Positions 1 through 10,742 of a stretch of DNA of 64,000 bases are shown in pieces. This stretch comes from Trichobilharzia regenti (Eukaryota; Platyhelminthes; Trematoda; Strigeidida; Schistosomatidae). The stretch's first letter is position 1; the number at the start of each line of letters is the position of its first letter. The notes below the pieces were generated by a model. It had not been told where the DNA came from. It made no database searches and saw nothing but the letters and a program-made list of their open reading frames with translations. The position numbers were made by a program, and so were the translations under genes. The DNA lies in the NCBI GenBank assembly GCA_944472135.2, contig OX235265.1, forward strand, positions 1,898,501 to 1,962,500, written 5' to 3'.

Positions 1-230
1 GATTCAACACCTGTCCACCCGGACATCTGGAAAATTCTTCTACCCCAACGACGACAAATAGGAGAGAACAAAGAAAACTATAAAATTGAAGTCTCGAAAT
101 ATTTTGATTATAATCGATATGATTATGAACAATAAATTTAGTTCTAAACGTCATCTTCACTGTGTGATACACTTAATGAATAAACTAATATGGAATTCTG
201 GTTTGATAATTTATTCTTCTGTTTGTATAG
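1..230 (+). mobile_element. PLE-E fragment: GIY-YIG C-terminus and 3' UTR, cut by window edge
   Basis: The first 132 bases stay open in frame 1 (stop at 133-135) and encode the last residues of a Penelope-like endonuclease ORF, with a motif reading IWKILLP. The same amino-acid and nucleotide sequence recurs at 10969-11190 and, on the minus strand, at 57380-57560. The following AT-rich 3' UTR, with the phrase about cactgtgtg, is also shared with those copies. The 5' part lies outside the window, so its completeness cannot be judged. Confidence 0.75.
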
Positions 231-605
231 TCTTTCAACCATACTGCTTTGTTCATAACAGTAATTCCAGTAAAAATGTCTACTTCGGTCTACAAAAGTG
301 AGAGTATCATTGAGAACAAAGGTGCGCTGGGGTTCATTATGTCATACTGAGGCGGATGTACATCGACGATAGTGTTTGTCGATTGTTCTATATGAAGGAT
401 TGACAAATATTTGATCTTATTGGTTTTTAAATTCCACTGGGTTCGATCCCTGGCAGGGTCATGAGTTTACACTACTTGGGTACCCTACACACCAGGTTGA
501 AAATGCTCTTCAATATTCCTTAGTGATCAGTTATCGTAATTATTTGCTTCTCTCTTACACATAAATAAGTTTAATCATCAGATTCAGTCTATAGTAATTC
601 TCTAA

Positions 606-838
606 TGAGCGTCGGTGGCACAGTGGTAAAGATGCTCGCCAACCATGTATGTGGTTTGGAGTTCCATCCCTGGCCACCGACACACTCCTTTACCTCGTTC
701 GCTAAGCCAGTAATACGACTAGTAAAGAGAGAAAAGGATAGGCATGAGGCTAGCAGTCCCATCCCGTAAAAATAACCACCCTTGCTACAGAAACTTCGAA
801 GCTCTATGTCTCAATGGGAATGTAAAAGAATAAAATTT
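606..838 (+). repeat. SINE-R copy (tRNA-derived SINE with RTE-like 3' end)
   Basis: This starts with a tRNA-like head (gcgtcggtggcacagtgg, box A-like; gttccatccc, degenerate box B) followed by a body containing aagccag, ggcatgaggctagcag and gctacagaaacttc, ending in an A-rich tail. Similar copies lie at 29413-29650 and 29711-29950. It is non-coding and would be transcribed by RNA polymerase III if active. The stretch 231-605 holds no feature I can support beyond a short SINE-T-like remnant (ggttcgatccctggcaggg) near 440-460. Confidence 0.8.
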
Positions 839-1094
839 AAAAATATATATCAAATTTTTTAATGATGTGTACAGCACACTGGAAATACAGGAATATACTG
901 ATTCGATAGAGAAAAGACAATACAAGAATGGTACTTACATGTGCACTAGATGAACCAAAATTGAATCCTATATTTCCCGCCATATCTTGATTCTTTCTAT
1001 TTGCAAATGAATACTCCTTTATCAAGGGGAAAATATCTAGGATAAAGAAAAAAACAAATGAAAATCAATTTTTGTTAATTTCAATTTCCTGTAA

Positions 1095-1215
1095 ATTCTC
1101 ATAAATTATTCAGGAGAAAGAAAACAGTTGAAGCGAACAATTGTCGCTTTCAATAAATTTTTCTTAGTCAGGCTCTACAATTATAAATCCATTAATATAA
1201 CCATACTATAACCAG
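1095..1215 (-). mobile_element. PLE terminal repeat with hammerhead relic
   Basis: Read on the minus strand this stretch aligns with the terminal repeats at 12972-13100 and 14400-14520 (caattataaa, tttcaataaatttttctt, gaagcgaac). It contains GAGC, then CTGACTA, then GAAA, a palindromic stem, TTC and GCTT. That is the order of a hammerhead ribozyme, but core position G8 is replaced by T, so self-cleavage is unlikely. The rest of 839-1640 is AT-rich with nothing recognisable. Confidence 0.6.
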
Positions 1216-1649
1216 ACAGTCAGTAAAGGCAAATTAGAATCATATCAGAAAGTGTATTGTAGAACAAGTATAAGTAAGATGGCATGGAACAATAGTCAGT
1301 TAACGTTTTGAATATTTCATACATTTATTCCCCTTAATGAATTTGAACAAAACAAGAACTAAAGTTTTAGCAGAATAAAATGGTACCATCAGTGTTTATT
1401 TCGTTGCCTTCTCGTCAGCTGCTTACATGGCAAAGACATTATTAAATATATCTACAACAACAATTTTAACATACTTGCCCACACAGAGTTCAGTTTAAAC
1501 AAAAATCAATCGATCAATATACCCATACACTAAAAATATATACATATATAAATATGCAATATTAACCACTATTCCAAACAATAATAATCAAACACAATGG
1601 AAACTTTTAGCATTTCACATTCGGAAGAAAGAGAGGTGAAATTATCCAG

Positions 1650-1994
1650 TTACCAGGCTGGCAAAGAAAGACTGATAACCGCTTCTTTCTGGACGCATAA
1701 ATCAGGTTTCAGGCGCTTGATGGAAATGGCCTCAGCAAACTTAAGGAGAATTTAGCTATTTTGCTTATTGATAATTTCGAACGACTTTCCAACGTCCACC
1801 TCATGACCTGTGTCAAGGAGATGCCTGGTGATGGCACTGTTTAAAGCATTTGTTCCCTTTAGACGTAAGCTTTTTGGTACATGTTCAGAAAATCGTAGAT
1901 ACGCCCTTCTTTCTGTCCTTCCAATGTAACTGCTCCCGCAGATACATGTAAATTTGTATACACAGTTTTGAATATTTATGGTCAGTGAGAACAT
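1650..1994 (-). pseudogene. PLE-C GIY-YIG endonuclease fragment
   Basis: The reading frame encodes a GIY-YIG nuclease region: YKFTC, a CICG segment, SSYIGRTERRAYLRFSEH, then ITRHLLDTGHEVD and a C-terminal part ending LKPDLCVQKEAV. In Penelope-like elements this domain follows the reverse transcriptase and nicks the target DNA. A single in-frame TAA near 1735 splits it. The frame otherwise runs on to a natural stop at 1650-1652. No reverse transcriptase remains upstream, so the copy is 5' truncated. Relatives are at 37.7 kb and 62.3 kb. Confidence 0.85.
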
Positions 1995-2059
1995 GAGATG
2001 AAATAATTCAATGAGATGTATTTATTTTTTCCAGGATTGGATCGTAGAGATTGCGTTTG

Positions 2060-2295
2060 ATTAGTTGGAGGGTATCATCATGAGTTGACATAGATTAGAA
2101 AACCAATGGAAAACCTGAGAGTGCAAAACAGCTGTTTCGTCCTAATTTGGGACTCTTCTTCAGTATGCACACACCACTAGGGTACGAACCCAGGATCTTC
2201 TGGTTACAAGGCAAGCTTGTAGACCTTTAAGCCATTGGGGCCCGATTCATTGGCCAACCCATGAATTCTAACTTCTGCCTGTATATATAGTCAAC
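2060..2295 (-). repeat. SINE-T copy
   Basis: On the minus strand it has the SINE-T order: aattcatggg, a tRNA-like head with box A-like sequence around ggcttaaaggtct, a box B-like stretch, then gaaacagctgtt and tttccattggttttc. It shares this with copies at 38510-38880 and 43540-43765. Diverged and non-coding. Confidence 0.7.
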
Positions 2296-2404
2296 AAAAG
2301 TACACGTTTGAAGACAGAGTGTAGTCAGTGGTGTGTGAGTCAACATGACTACTACAGAAAATAAACCAACGAATGCGGTGAACTAGACGATAATAATAAT
2401 AATA

Positions 2405-2555
2405 ATAAATAAGTCATTTAGAAGACAAATTTTGTGAAATGATATCATTCCGGAGTGTCTTCACAACCGCTTTACAACTAAGATGGTTCACAATAATAAA
2501 ATTACTCAGTTATATAAAACAAAAGTACATACTAATGACCAGCCATATTTAAATA
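2405..2555 (+). mobile_element. PLE-G 5' fragment
   Basis: The sequence with gaaatgatatcattccgg and actcagttatataaaac is repeated at 5285-5445 and, inverted, at 6400-6575, where it continues into a PLE reverse transcriptase. Here it is cut by the RTE-A insertion starting at 2566. The downstream continuation (minus-strand PLE-G 3' end) resumes at 3896. Confidence 0.65.
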
Positions 2556-3895
2556 GGTCGAGTAGGCGGCCTTCAAATCCGTGGATCGAAATGTACTATG
2601 GCAATGTCTGACTGTGAAGGGAGTGCCAAGAAAGTACATTGCACCAATTAAGGCACTCGATTCAAACTCATGTAGTCGTGTAAGGGCTTATGGGGAATTG
2701 TCATCTGAATTGGTAACAACCAGTGGTGTCCGACAGGGATGTCCACTCTCCCCATTTCTGTTTAACTTCATCATACATATGCTGATGGAAGTATCCTTAA
2801 CTGAACGTAATGACTTAGGAATCGACTTGTTACCAGGGAATAGTCTTATGGACTTAGAATATGCAGATGACATAGTCCTGTTAGGGGAGGATGCTGACAA
2901 AATGAGGCAGAGTCTTCTGAACACCTTGAGCAGCAATCTTCGTATGTTTGGCATGCGATTCGCCCCTGCAAAATGCAAGATGCTGCTACAGGACTGGACT
3001 ACGTCAACTCCTAACTTAGTGATAGGGAGTGAAGTGATAGAACATGTTGACCACTTCACCTATTTGGGAAGTTGTATTAACATCAACGGACTGATTGGCG
3101 ATGAAATCTCAGCACGGATCCGAAAAGCTCGAGCTGCTTTCGCTGACTTACACCATCCCTGGCGTAGGTGTGACATCCGGCCATCAACCAAGGGACGTGT
3201 GTACTGTTCAGCGGTTCGCTCCGTCCTTCTCTATGGCTCTGAAACATGGCCAATACGAGTTGAAGACATGAAAAGGTTGACTGCTTTCGATCATAGATGT
3301 CTGCAATCTCTGTCTCACGTTAGGTGGTATAATAAGGTAAGTAATGTTGACGTTAGGCGTAGAGTGTTGGGTAAAGAGGGAAAATCAATCGACGAGGCTA
3401 TAAAGTTACATAGACTGAGATGGCTAGGTCAGGTGGTGCGCATGCCTAACCATCGCCTCCGACGACGACGGGCATCACTAGCTAGCTGATATAGGTGTAG
3501 GTTGGAAAAGAGCCAGTGGTGGCCAAACAAAAACATGGCCTCGTCAATCCATGAAATCCTTGACAGTTAAGCTGAGTCAGGTAGGGAGATGCAGACCTCC
3601 GGGTTGGGGCCCTCGGGACTGACTCTAGGAATCAATGGCTGGAAACAATAGGTGACATGGCTCAAAATCGTTGTCAATGGCCAGAGCAGATGTATTCAGT
3701 CTCTGTAATCTTTCATATTCCTTTCTACCATTACCCATTCTGTTTCACTCGTATACTTGTCAGACTGTATTGATTCTCTTCACTCATCTTCTTGTCTACT
3801 TTTGTGTGCTATTTGGAACGTGGCAACTCGAACTGCTGTTGTTCGGTGGTAAGTTCTATGTTGAATCCAGACAGACAAACAGACGGGTCAAGTAG
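2556..3895 (+). mobile_element. RTE-A non-LTR retrotransposon, 5' truncated, with target-site duplication
   Basis: The element occupies about 2566-3885 and is flanked by GGTCGAGTAG (2556-2565) and GGTCAAGTAG (3886-3895), a 10-bp target-site duplication with one difference. It begins inside reverse transcriptase motif A (AFKSVDR), so the apurinic-type endonuclease and early RT motifs are gone. The 3' end is a short (ACAG)n-like tail, also seen in the RTE-A copies at 7.37, 13.62 and 41.42 kb. It is inserted into a PLE-G structure whose uninterrupted counterpart lies at 5285-5500. Confidence 0.85.
2581..3489 (+). pseudogene. RTE-A reverse transcriptase, C-terminal two thirds
   Basis: This 302-codon frame carries RT motif B (SGVRQGCPLSPFLF, about residues 48-61), the catalytic YADD of motif C (about 94-97), the KCKMLLQDW region, HFTYLGS, and the RTE-type C-terminus RSVLLYGSETWP and LHRLRWLG. 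The enzyme would copy element RNA at a nicked target. Both catalytic aspartates of motif C are present. The frame breaks near 3480 (RRRRASLAS replaces the usual PRRA continuation), and translation of the 3' part continues in another frame to about 3690. The N-terminus is missing through insertion truncation, so this is a relic. Confidence 0.9.
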
Positions 3896-4380
3896 TCCAT
3901 GGTAGGTGACATTAATTGAAGTCTATTGTGTTTTGTACACATAGTTTATGATGCATAGGATTAATCCCCAAAAGTGCTTCCTTCACCTTTAATAACCAAC
4001 CTACAGTTAGAGTTATGTGATGAAATAATTGTGAAACAGTCAAGAATATTGATTTTGTGACCTGACATTAATAAGTATCTTGCAGTGGATGATGATGGTA
4101 GATTTCTATTTGGATTAATAATTGCACTGAGATTTTCTATGTGCCTTAATAACCATTTTGGAATATGTTCTTATCGATGATCACTTTGGAACATTCTATT
4201 AGTTCTACCTACATAAGTGTGCATCACCGCAACTGCAGGTGAACGGCGTAGATACAGTTTGAAGTAGAGGCCATAGAATTTCGTTCTTTAATCGTAGGTA
4301 GGTACAGGAATCGAAAATGTTCGGTGTGTGAGGGAAAGATGTGGTGCAAACTTAAAAGTACTATTAGTGGGTGATTATCA
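3896..4380 (-). mobile_element. PLE-G 3' end with broken GIY-YIG domain
   Basis: On the minus strand scattered frames encode the PLE-G endonuclease remnant (CSCGDAH, then LLMSGHKINIL and MHHKLCVQ). The same nucleotides recur at 5455-5880. It is frameshifted throughout. The block ends where ccatggtagg meets the RTE-A duplication. The bases from 4381 to 4590 are A-rich with no feature. Confidence 0.7.
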
Positions 4381-4589
4381 AATAATCATAATAATAAGTA
4401 ATAATAAATTTATTGAAATGAACAGGATTTTGTAAATATGGTAGGTAACAAGTTAGAAAAGCATAAAAAATGTCATGAAATCATAAAAGGTCAAAAAAAT
4501 GAACATTTGTCAATGAAACAAAGGAACAAAGGAAAAGAAAAAGAAGAAGAAATGAAATAATTTCAATATATTAGTTTTTTTAAATTCAA

Positions 4590-5139
4590 AATTTGATTGA
4601 TAGTGGTCACCAAGTGGACAAAAATAGTGCTTTCAAAGTTATTTACCGCATTCCATCAAGTCTTTCGAACGGAATCAGAACCCGTCTTTTACACTTAGCC
4701 GAAGAAGCTATGGGAATTCGAGAGAACAATCCTAGTCTTTGTATACAAAAGAAATTTGTTCTACCTTTGTCTCTCCCACCCTTGGCCTAGGTGAATTCTA
4801 TTCGAAAACCTCCAACCCTTTCTTATCATCCCTCTCCTTCGTACTTTTATGATATTTATTTAAACTCTGATTATCGTTCCATTTGATTTGACCTAATTTA
4901 TTTATTTATTGAATTTTCTGCATATATGCATATACTAACTTTGTTATTCTTATCACATATATAAGCCTTATTAACAATATTTTGTTATTATTATAATCAT
5001 CGCTATTAACTTCGTTCAAAACATTTACCACAATATTATTACTATTATTATTATTATTGTTATTATTATTATTATGATTACTATTATTATTTGATCCACT
5101 AAATCACCGTCATTGGTTAAAATTTTATATATATATATG

Positions 5140-5177
<38 letters not shown>

Positions 5178-5245
5178 TCTATGTAAATTAGAGTAAAGCC
5201 TGAAGTAGATCTAATTGAAAACAATATTGTTCGCTTATATGTCTT
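4590..5245 (+). mobile_element. PLE-A copy 1: endonuclease C-terminus, 3' UTR and terminal ribozyme region
   Basis: The frame 4593-4790 encodes the C-terminal half of the PLE-A GIY-YIG protein (IDSGHQVDKNSAFKVIYR, SLCIQKKFVLPLSLP) and stops normally. The 3' UTR, with (TTA)n at about 5025-5090 and (TA)n at about 5120-5175, is shared with copies at 12.64-12.97 kb and 36.7-37.05 kb. It ends in a hammerhead-like motif followed by gcttatatgtct. The 5' portion, including reverse transcriptase and the GIY motif, is absent. Confidence 0.85.
5191..5240 (+). ncRNA. Hammerhead-like motif of PLE-A, core mutated
   Basis: The order is AAGC (5196-5199), CTGAAGT, a weak stem II region, GAAA (5217-5220), the palindrome acaatattgt, TTC, and GCTT (5233-5236). 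AAGC and GCTT can form stem I. Predicted cleavage would fall between 5232 and 5233. Core base A9 is T here, which should abolish activity. Compare the canonical version at 34670-34715. Confidence 0.6.
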
Positions 5246-5284
5246 GTTCTAATAGCATTAAGTCCCTTTGATAAATTTGAATAA

Positions 5285-5445
5285 GGTATTTAGACGAGAA
5301 ATTTCGTGAAATGATATCATTCCGGAGTGTCTTTACAACCGCTTTAAAACTAGCATCGTCCACAATAATAATGAAATAAAATGCATGACAATTACTCAGT
5401 TATATAAAACAAAAGTTTACCCTAATGACCAATCTTTTTTAAATC
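5285..5445 (+). mobile_element. PLE-G 5' fragment, second copy
   Basis: It repeats 2405-2555 and, inverted, 6400-6575. It runs directly into the minus-strand PLE-G 3' end at about 5455 (ccatggtagg), giving the same inverted junction that RTE-A interrupts at 2556-3895. Confidence 0.65.
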
Positions 5446-5454
5446 GATGAAGTA

Positions 5455-6575
5455 TACTCGCCATGGTAGGCGAAGATTGAAGTCAATTGTGTTTTGCATG
5501 CATACTTTAGGATGCTTACCAATGATCCCCAAAAGTGCTTCCATCACCTTTAATAATCAACCTTAAATTAGAGTTATGTGATGAAATAATTGTGAAACAG
5601 TCATTAATATTGATTTTGTGATGGATGGTTGGTGATGGATTTCTATTCAGATTAATAATTGCATTAGGATTTTCTGTGTGTTTTAATAACTATTTTCCTT
5701 TCGGTGACCACATTGAGACATTTTATTGGTTCTACCTATATTAGTGTACGTCACCGCAACTGCAGGTGAACGGCGTAGATACAGTTTGAAGTAGATTTTA
5801 TAGAATTTCATCTTTTAATCGTAGGTACACAGGGATCGAAAATGTTCGACATGACAGGGAAAGAGATGCGGCGGCGGAGAATGTGTGCTTGATGGCTGAC
5901 CGAAATCTTTGAGCTATCTGTCACCTTTGAATGGTAGGTTAATGAAGATAGCTTTCTTTGATACAGAAGCTGTCTTTTCTAGATGAGGTCTACCCCTACT
6001 GTCACCAGTGACAACTGTTAGCTAATAAAACGGAATGTACGTGTCGAAGCTCACTAATCAATATGTCGCTCATACATATTTTATAGGTCCTTGAAAATAA
6101 ACATTTCACTAGGGAAGTTTTATACTGGATAGGAAACAAGACTGGTGAAATGAAGATATTGTCCAATCCATTTTTGTTTTACGAGAAATGTATCACTTAA
6201 GCGTTCCATCGTCTCTCCTAGACACTGAAATATCCAAGAAACTGAATTTGTTATTCGATTCGAATTCGGAAGTCACTCGGATATCTGGATGATTGTGATT
6301 AAACAGAGTAATAAACTTTTGAATAGACTTACTATTGTTATCAGTAATGAGAGTATCATCCACATAACATTTACATAAAATAAATTTTCCTAGTACAACT
6401 TGCATTTGACCTATTTTAATATGATTGGTCATTAGTATGTACTTTTGTTTTTTATATAACTGAGTAATTGTCATGAAATTTATTTTATTATTGTTAACCA
6501 CGTTAGTTGTAAAGAGGTTGTAAAGAAACTACGAAATGACGATGTTATCATCTCGCGAAATTTGTCTTCTAATTG
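5455..6575 (-). mobile_element. PLE-G copy: reverse transcriptase plus GIY-YIG remnant
   Basis: On the minus strand a frame at 6193-6501 encodes PLE reverse transcriptase with catalytic CYVDDTLIT, then HPDIRVTSE and SFLDISVSRRDDGTL, a typical Penelope order. Downstream (toward 5455) a frameshifted endonuclease region follows, with the same residues as the 3.9-4.4 kb copy. The protein would reverse transcribe and nick DNA. It is 5' truncated and broken by several frameshifts. Confidence 0.85.
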
Positions 6576-6612
6576 CACTATTCAAATATGTATATATATA
6601 TAGTTTACAATG

Positions 6613-6718
6613 TGATAGAGGTTTTTTTTTGTATTTCCCAATGAATGAAAAAACAAAACGAGATTGTTTTTACTCATTGTTTTTTCATTCATTGGGAAAT
6701 ACAAAAAAACCTCTATCA
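6613..6718. repeat. Near-perfect hairpin, about 42-bp arms
   Basis: The left arm (6613-6656) and right arm (6677-6718) are inverted copies that differ mainly in the length of a T run. Both contain gtatttcccaatgaatg, and the loop is about 20 bases. The arm sequence also occurs once at 18425-18450 in the PLE-D terminal region, so the foldback probably arose from a PLE terminal repeat. Bases 6719-7045 hold no gene or repeat I recognise. Confidence 0.85.
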
Positions 6719-7045
6719 TAATGAATATCATATACCCAATGCCCAAATTTTTTCAAACCGTTAAAAGTGAACTTGGTTTGGATATATATAATAGTTTACA
6801 ATGGTCTGTACAACAAAGGTGTCTAGTCAAACTACCGGTATGACATCGGTGTGAAGCACTTTCTGACTGCGTTTCACAAAAGTAAAGCAGTTCAAATTAC
6901 CACAATTCGTATACCACGAAAAGGGGTAGAGGGTAATGATGCTAAGGAACTAGAATGAACTACCGGTGTATAGAAGAAAGAATAATTACATCTTGAATGA
7001 TAAGAATTCAATGAATCTATTAGATAGAAAATAGTGAATGCATCC

Positions 7046-7379
7046 ACATCACGTCTAAGCCACGTAGGAAGGTGTAGACTTCCTGGTTGGGGTCCTCGGG
7101 ACGGTAAAAACCAATGGCTGGAAACAATTGGTGACATGGCTCAAAATCGTTCTCAGTGGCACAGATGCGTCCACTCCTTGTGATTTATGATTTCCAATGA
7201 AACTGTTTTGTTCTTCGTTATTACTCCTCCTTTGTCTCACACCTCTGCTCACTGTCTCTATTATGCCTTTCTTGTACTTTCTTCTCTTGCTTCGCGTGCT
7301 ACACGGAGTGTGGAGACTTGAACTGCTGCACATTTGTGCAAAGTTCTATGTCGATAACAGACAGACAGACAGACATCAC
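7046..7379 (+). mobile_element. RTE-A 3' end with 7-bp target-site duplication
   Basis: The segment 7053-7372 matches the RTE-A 3' end at 41.4-41.7 kb (gaaggtgtagacttcc, ttcttcgttattactcc) and ends in (ACAG)n. ACATCAC flanks it at 7046-7052 and 7373-7379. It is a severely 5'-truncated insertion with no usable coding capacity. The following 7380-7848 shows nothing recognisable. Confidence 0.85.
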
Positions 7380-7848
7380 AGAGAAAAAATTTTCAGCCAT
7401 ATCATCAGGCCGATGATTCCTATAGTCCCGAAAACTGCAATCAGATAGTTTACACATCCACTCCCACAGACTGATTCTTTGTTTTAATTTGAACACGCCT
7501 AAGTGTTTTTCAATCTAATCCTGCATCAGGTAACATTGGCTGACGGAGAAGGCGGTAGCTCAATATGCATAATACACGTTCTAAGCATCTCAATCGATGA
7601 ATTTTTAAAACCCAAGCGATTAACTAGTCACGTCTACCTACAGCTTTACAGCTGACTGCAATATGAGTGAAAAGCATCTCTGATGAAGGGTAGCTAGCCA
7701 TTTCAGATCTTCTACATCGCATGACGCACTACTATCTGACCTTAAGAGAAAATCAACCAATCAGACCCAAGCAGAAGATAATAGCTGAACAGTTGAAAAC
7801 GGCAGGTAATTCGATTTCTCAGGCATATCGGTCTTGTAGGGAATTTTG

Positions 7849-8080
7849 TATGATTGGTTGGAAGATTTCATCAAGACATCAGTTAAAGTGCCATTCGAAA
7901 ACCAGTCAGGGAGTATTGGACAGTTGTTTCGTCCCACCTAGTTTGGGACTCCTCATCAGTACTGACAATGATTCCCAATCTAGGATGAAACAGCAGCTGT
8001 CCAGTACTTCCTGTGGCTGGTTTTCAATGGTTCTCTAACTGATATCAATCCGTGATCAACTCATAAAAACAAAACTAACC
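7849..8080. repeat. SINE-T bodies in inverted arrangement
   Basis: Two halves are inverted: one reads agttaaagtgccattcgaaaaccag and ttggacagttgtttcgtcc, the other is nearly its reverse complement, ending ggttctctaactgatatcaatccgtgatcaac. The same palindromic arrangement is present at 31562-31775. No tRNA head is obvious in this part. Confidence 0.6.
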
Positions 8081-8104
8081 CTTACCAAGCAAACTATAGA
8101 AAAT

Positions 8105-8340
8105 TAATCTGATGCTCGCTGGTGACTGACTGGCTACAGGACGGAGTTTCCTGGAGTTCTAGTGACAAGTCGTGACCAGTGAGGGCTATCCAGATGTCAC
8201 ATGTGAGGATGTATGTCCCACCGAAGACAATGGTTGGGGTCTCGCTAAATCAGGAATTGGTAGAAGTTAGAATTCATGGTCTGGCCAATGATTCCGGTCC
8301 CAGTGGTTGATCGGTAAACGAGAATTCATTAAATCCGGCT
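8105..8340 (+). repeat. SINE-T 5' head, partial
   Basis: It aligns with 43815-44060: gatgctcactggtg, agtgacaagtcgt, agttagaattcatg, ggtcccagtgg. The body beyond the tRNA-like region is missing. Bases 8341-8915 contain only a short (ATCC)n run at about 8587-8604 and AT-rich DNA. Confidence 0.6.
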
Positions 8341-9526
8341 TTATTAACCACATATGTTGCTTGTTTTAAAATACTTGTTATCAGTGCAATAATAACCGGT
8401 GAATAAATCGTCTTTACGTAGAATATATAGCTACAGGTTTGACGTCAGATTAGTTTCAAGTTGTAGGCTGACAATATCAATAGTATCTACACGATAAATG
8501 TGTCAGGAGTTGAATGCAATAACAAAAACAAGAACAAAATAAATTTAGAGACGGTGATTGATTAGTCATAATAAATCCATCATTCATCCATCCATCCATC
8601 CATCAACACTGCAGAACGTGTCGGATGATCAGTGATAAGTATAAAAAGACGGTGAGATTACAGTGAAACCTTTCATCATGAAATAATCAATATGTGTAAA
8701 ATCAATGAAGTGGAATAGTCGCATCTGATCGGAGAAAACATCATATCTCTCAGTATAAAATCAGAATAGCTTGTTACTGCCTACGCATATATACATATAT
8801 ATATGCTAAATTTGACAATGTTTTTGAAGAATATTAGAATAAGCGGCATTAAATTATAAAACACCTTGAATACATTCGATTAGACAAAGCACTGGACACA
8901 GGACGATAGTTTTACAGTCCAAGGATGGCCAGAGTAGGGACAATTTTGGATACTGGTGATCCCATGGCAACTCCCTCAGTTTGTTTGTATATTTTATTCC
9001 TGGAATTTAAATACTGTGGAAGTTAGGCATAGCTGCACTCCTAGCATTATGTCCTCAAGTGGCACTTTCGTCATAAGATGGTAGAAGATATATTCATGGA
9101 TAGGTGGGACAACATAGCGACTAAAATGTTCACCCCCACCCCAAAATTATGATACATTCACAGTATTTAGAACACAAGATATAGACAGATTTTTCGAACA
9201 CATCAACTCAAAGGTGGAGGCAATTCAATTTACTCATGAATTGGAAAGTCAGGAAGGGGAGCTTCCAATGTTAGATTGCAGCGTAAAAAGGAAAGATGAT
9301 GGGAAGTTAAACACTAGTGTATTTACAAGAAACCCACACATTCAAACAGATATTTGGACTTCCGATCACTCCATCTCGGGTAAGTAAAAATAGGATTGGT
9401 GAAATGTTTAAATGACAGAGCACAAAAACTAAGTAGTACCAAGGAAAATCTAAGACTGGAAGTGAAGCATATATGAGAGGCTTTGAAACTTAATAATCAC
9501 TTTGCTAGATTAGTCAGAAAGTATGT

Positions 9527-10165
9527 ATTATTACTATATCCTTTAATTCCTAGAGGAACATAGGGCTTCAGCTGCGCGTCTCCATTGCCTTCGGTTTTCT
9601 GCCAACGTTTTCACTCCGCTGCAAGTCTGCCCACATGCTTTCATCTCCTCCTCACATGACCTCCTCCAAGTCACCCCACCCTCGCACTGACGACCAACTC
9701 GCCGCTTCCCTTTCGTGTTCCACTCGAGCAATGGCTAGTCTAGTGATGTCACTTGATGGTTTCCTCAGAGTATGGCCAGCCAATCCATCTCCATTTCTTC
9801 CTGCCAATTTGTTTCACAATCGGTTCCTGGTTGGTTCGCTCATTGCCAGAGATCCCTCCCTGTTGCTGATCTTTTCTGGCCGGCCATCTGATCTTGAGTA
9901 TTGAGCGAAAATAACTGTTAATGAAGGCTTGTAGTTTGTTGGAGATGCACTTTATGACGCGCCAAGTCTCTGATCCTTAGAGTAGCACTGACTGACTTCA
10001 CATGGCAGTTGAAAACCCGGATCTTATTTTTAATGGTGAGTGCTGTTGACCTTCACACAGACTTGATAGTAATGAAAGCCTGTCTTTCTTTTCCGATTCT
10101 GGCTTTGATATCCTCATTAGTTCCGCCTGTAATTGAAACGATGCTTCCCAGGTAGGTAAATAATA
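9527..10165 (-). mobile_element. RTE-B 3' fragment inserted in PLE-E
   Basis: On the minus strand it encodes the RTE C-terminal region in broken frames (RVGRQCEGGVTWRRSCEEE near 9690, EALCSSRN at the end) and finishes with gccctatgttcctctagg and an AT-rich tail. The 5' end stops at cccaggtaggt, inside the RT FTYLGS coding region. The flanks on both sides are PLE-E linker sequence, so it jumped into the PLE. Confidence 0.85.
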
Positions 10166-10535
10166 ATAGTAGTGATAGTGATAATAATAATATTAATGGT
10201 GACATGCATGCCAAAGATGCTCAAGATAGTGACAACACTAACAATAAGGAATCTAAATCATCATTAGTAATTCCATACAAAGAAGGAACCTCAGAAACCT
10301 TGCGCAGAATTCTTAACTAGGCAGGGATAAAAGTGGCATTCAAACCCACGAACTCGATCAGAAATAAGGATGACGAATGCTCCGCAACTAAATCAACCAG
10401 CCCAGAGAACACTATTAATTGCAGAAATAAGCTTTGTGGGTTAAAAAATCCTAAAAGTAGAGCCAATTAAACAAAAACAAAATGGTTTATCTCATACTCT
10501 GCCTGCGATGATTGTCAGATCAGATACATAGGTCA

Positions 10536-10742
10536 GAGTATTTATTTTTTTATTTTTGATTACAGCTTGATTCCACACAGTATTTTTGGTACAAGTATGG
10601 AATTTTCAGCATGGATATCGGTAGCCCAAATTTAGCAGGCCGATCATAGATATCAGGTGTGCTTCGTCGGCAGAGGATCGAACCTCAGACCATGTGCATG
10701 GTCGACGAGAGTCCTAACTGCTGTGCCACCGACGCACAGATT
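10536..10742 (-). repeat. SINE-C inserted in the PLE-E endonuclease
   Basis: On the minus strand it starts with a tRNA-like head (gcgtcggtggcacagcagtt; box B ggttcgatcctc) and has the SINE-C body (ctatgatcggcctgc, gatatccatgctgaaaattcc) and an A-rich tail. It sits between RYIGQS and LAEHEV of the host PLE reading frame. A long open frame across it (10657-11082) is therefore a chimera of SINE and PLE. Confidence 0.9.

Noticed and set aside
5290..5335. Possible hammerhead in gaaatttcgtgaaatgatatcatt at 5.3 and 2.43 kb
   Set aside because: GAAA and a palindromic stem are present, but there is no CUGANGA and no complementary stem I.
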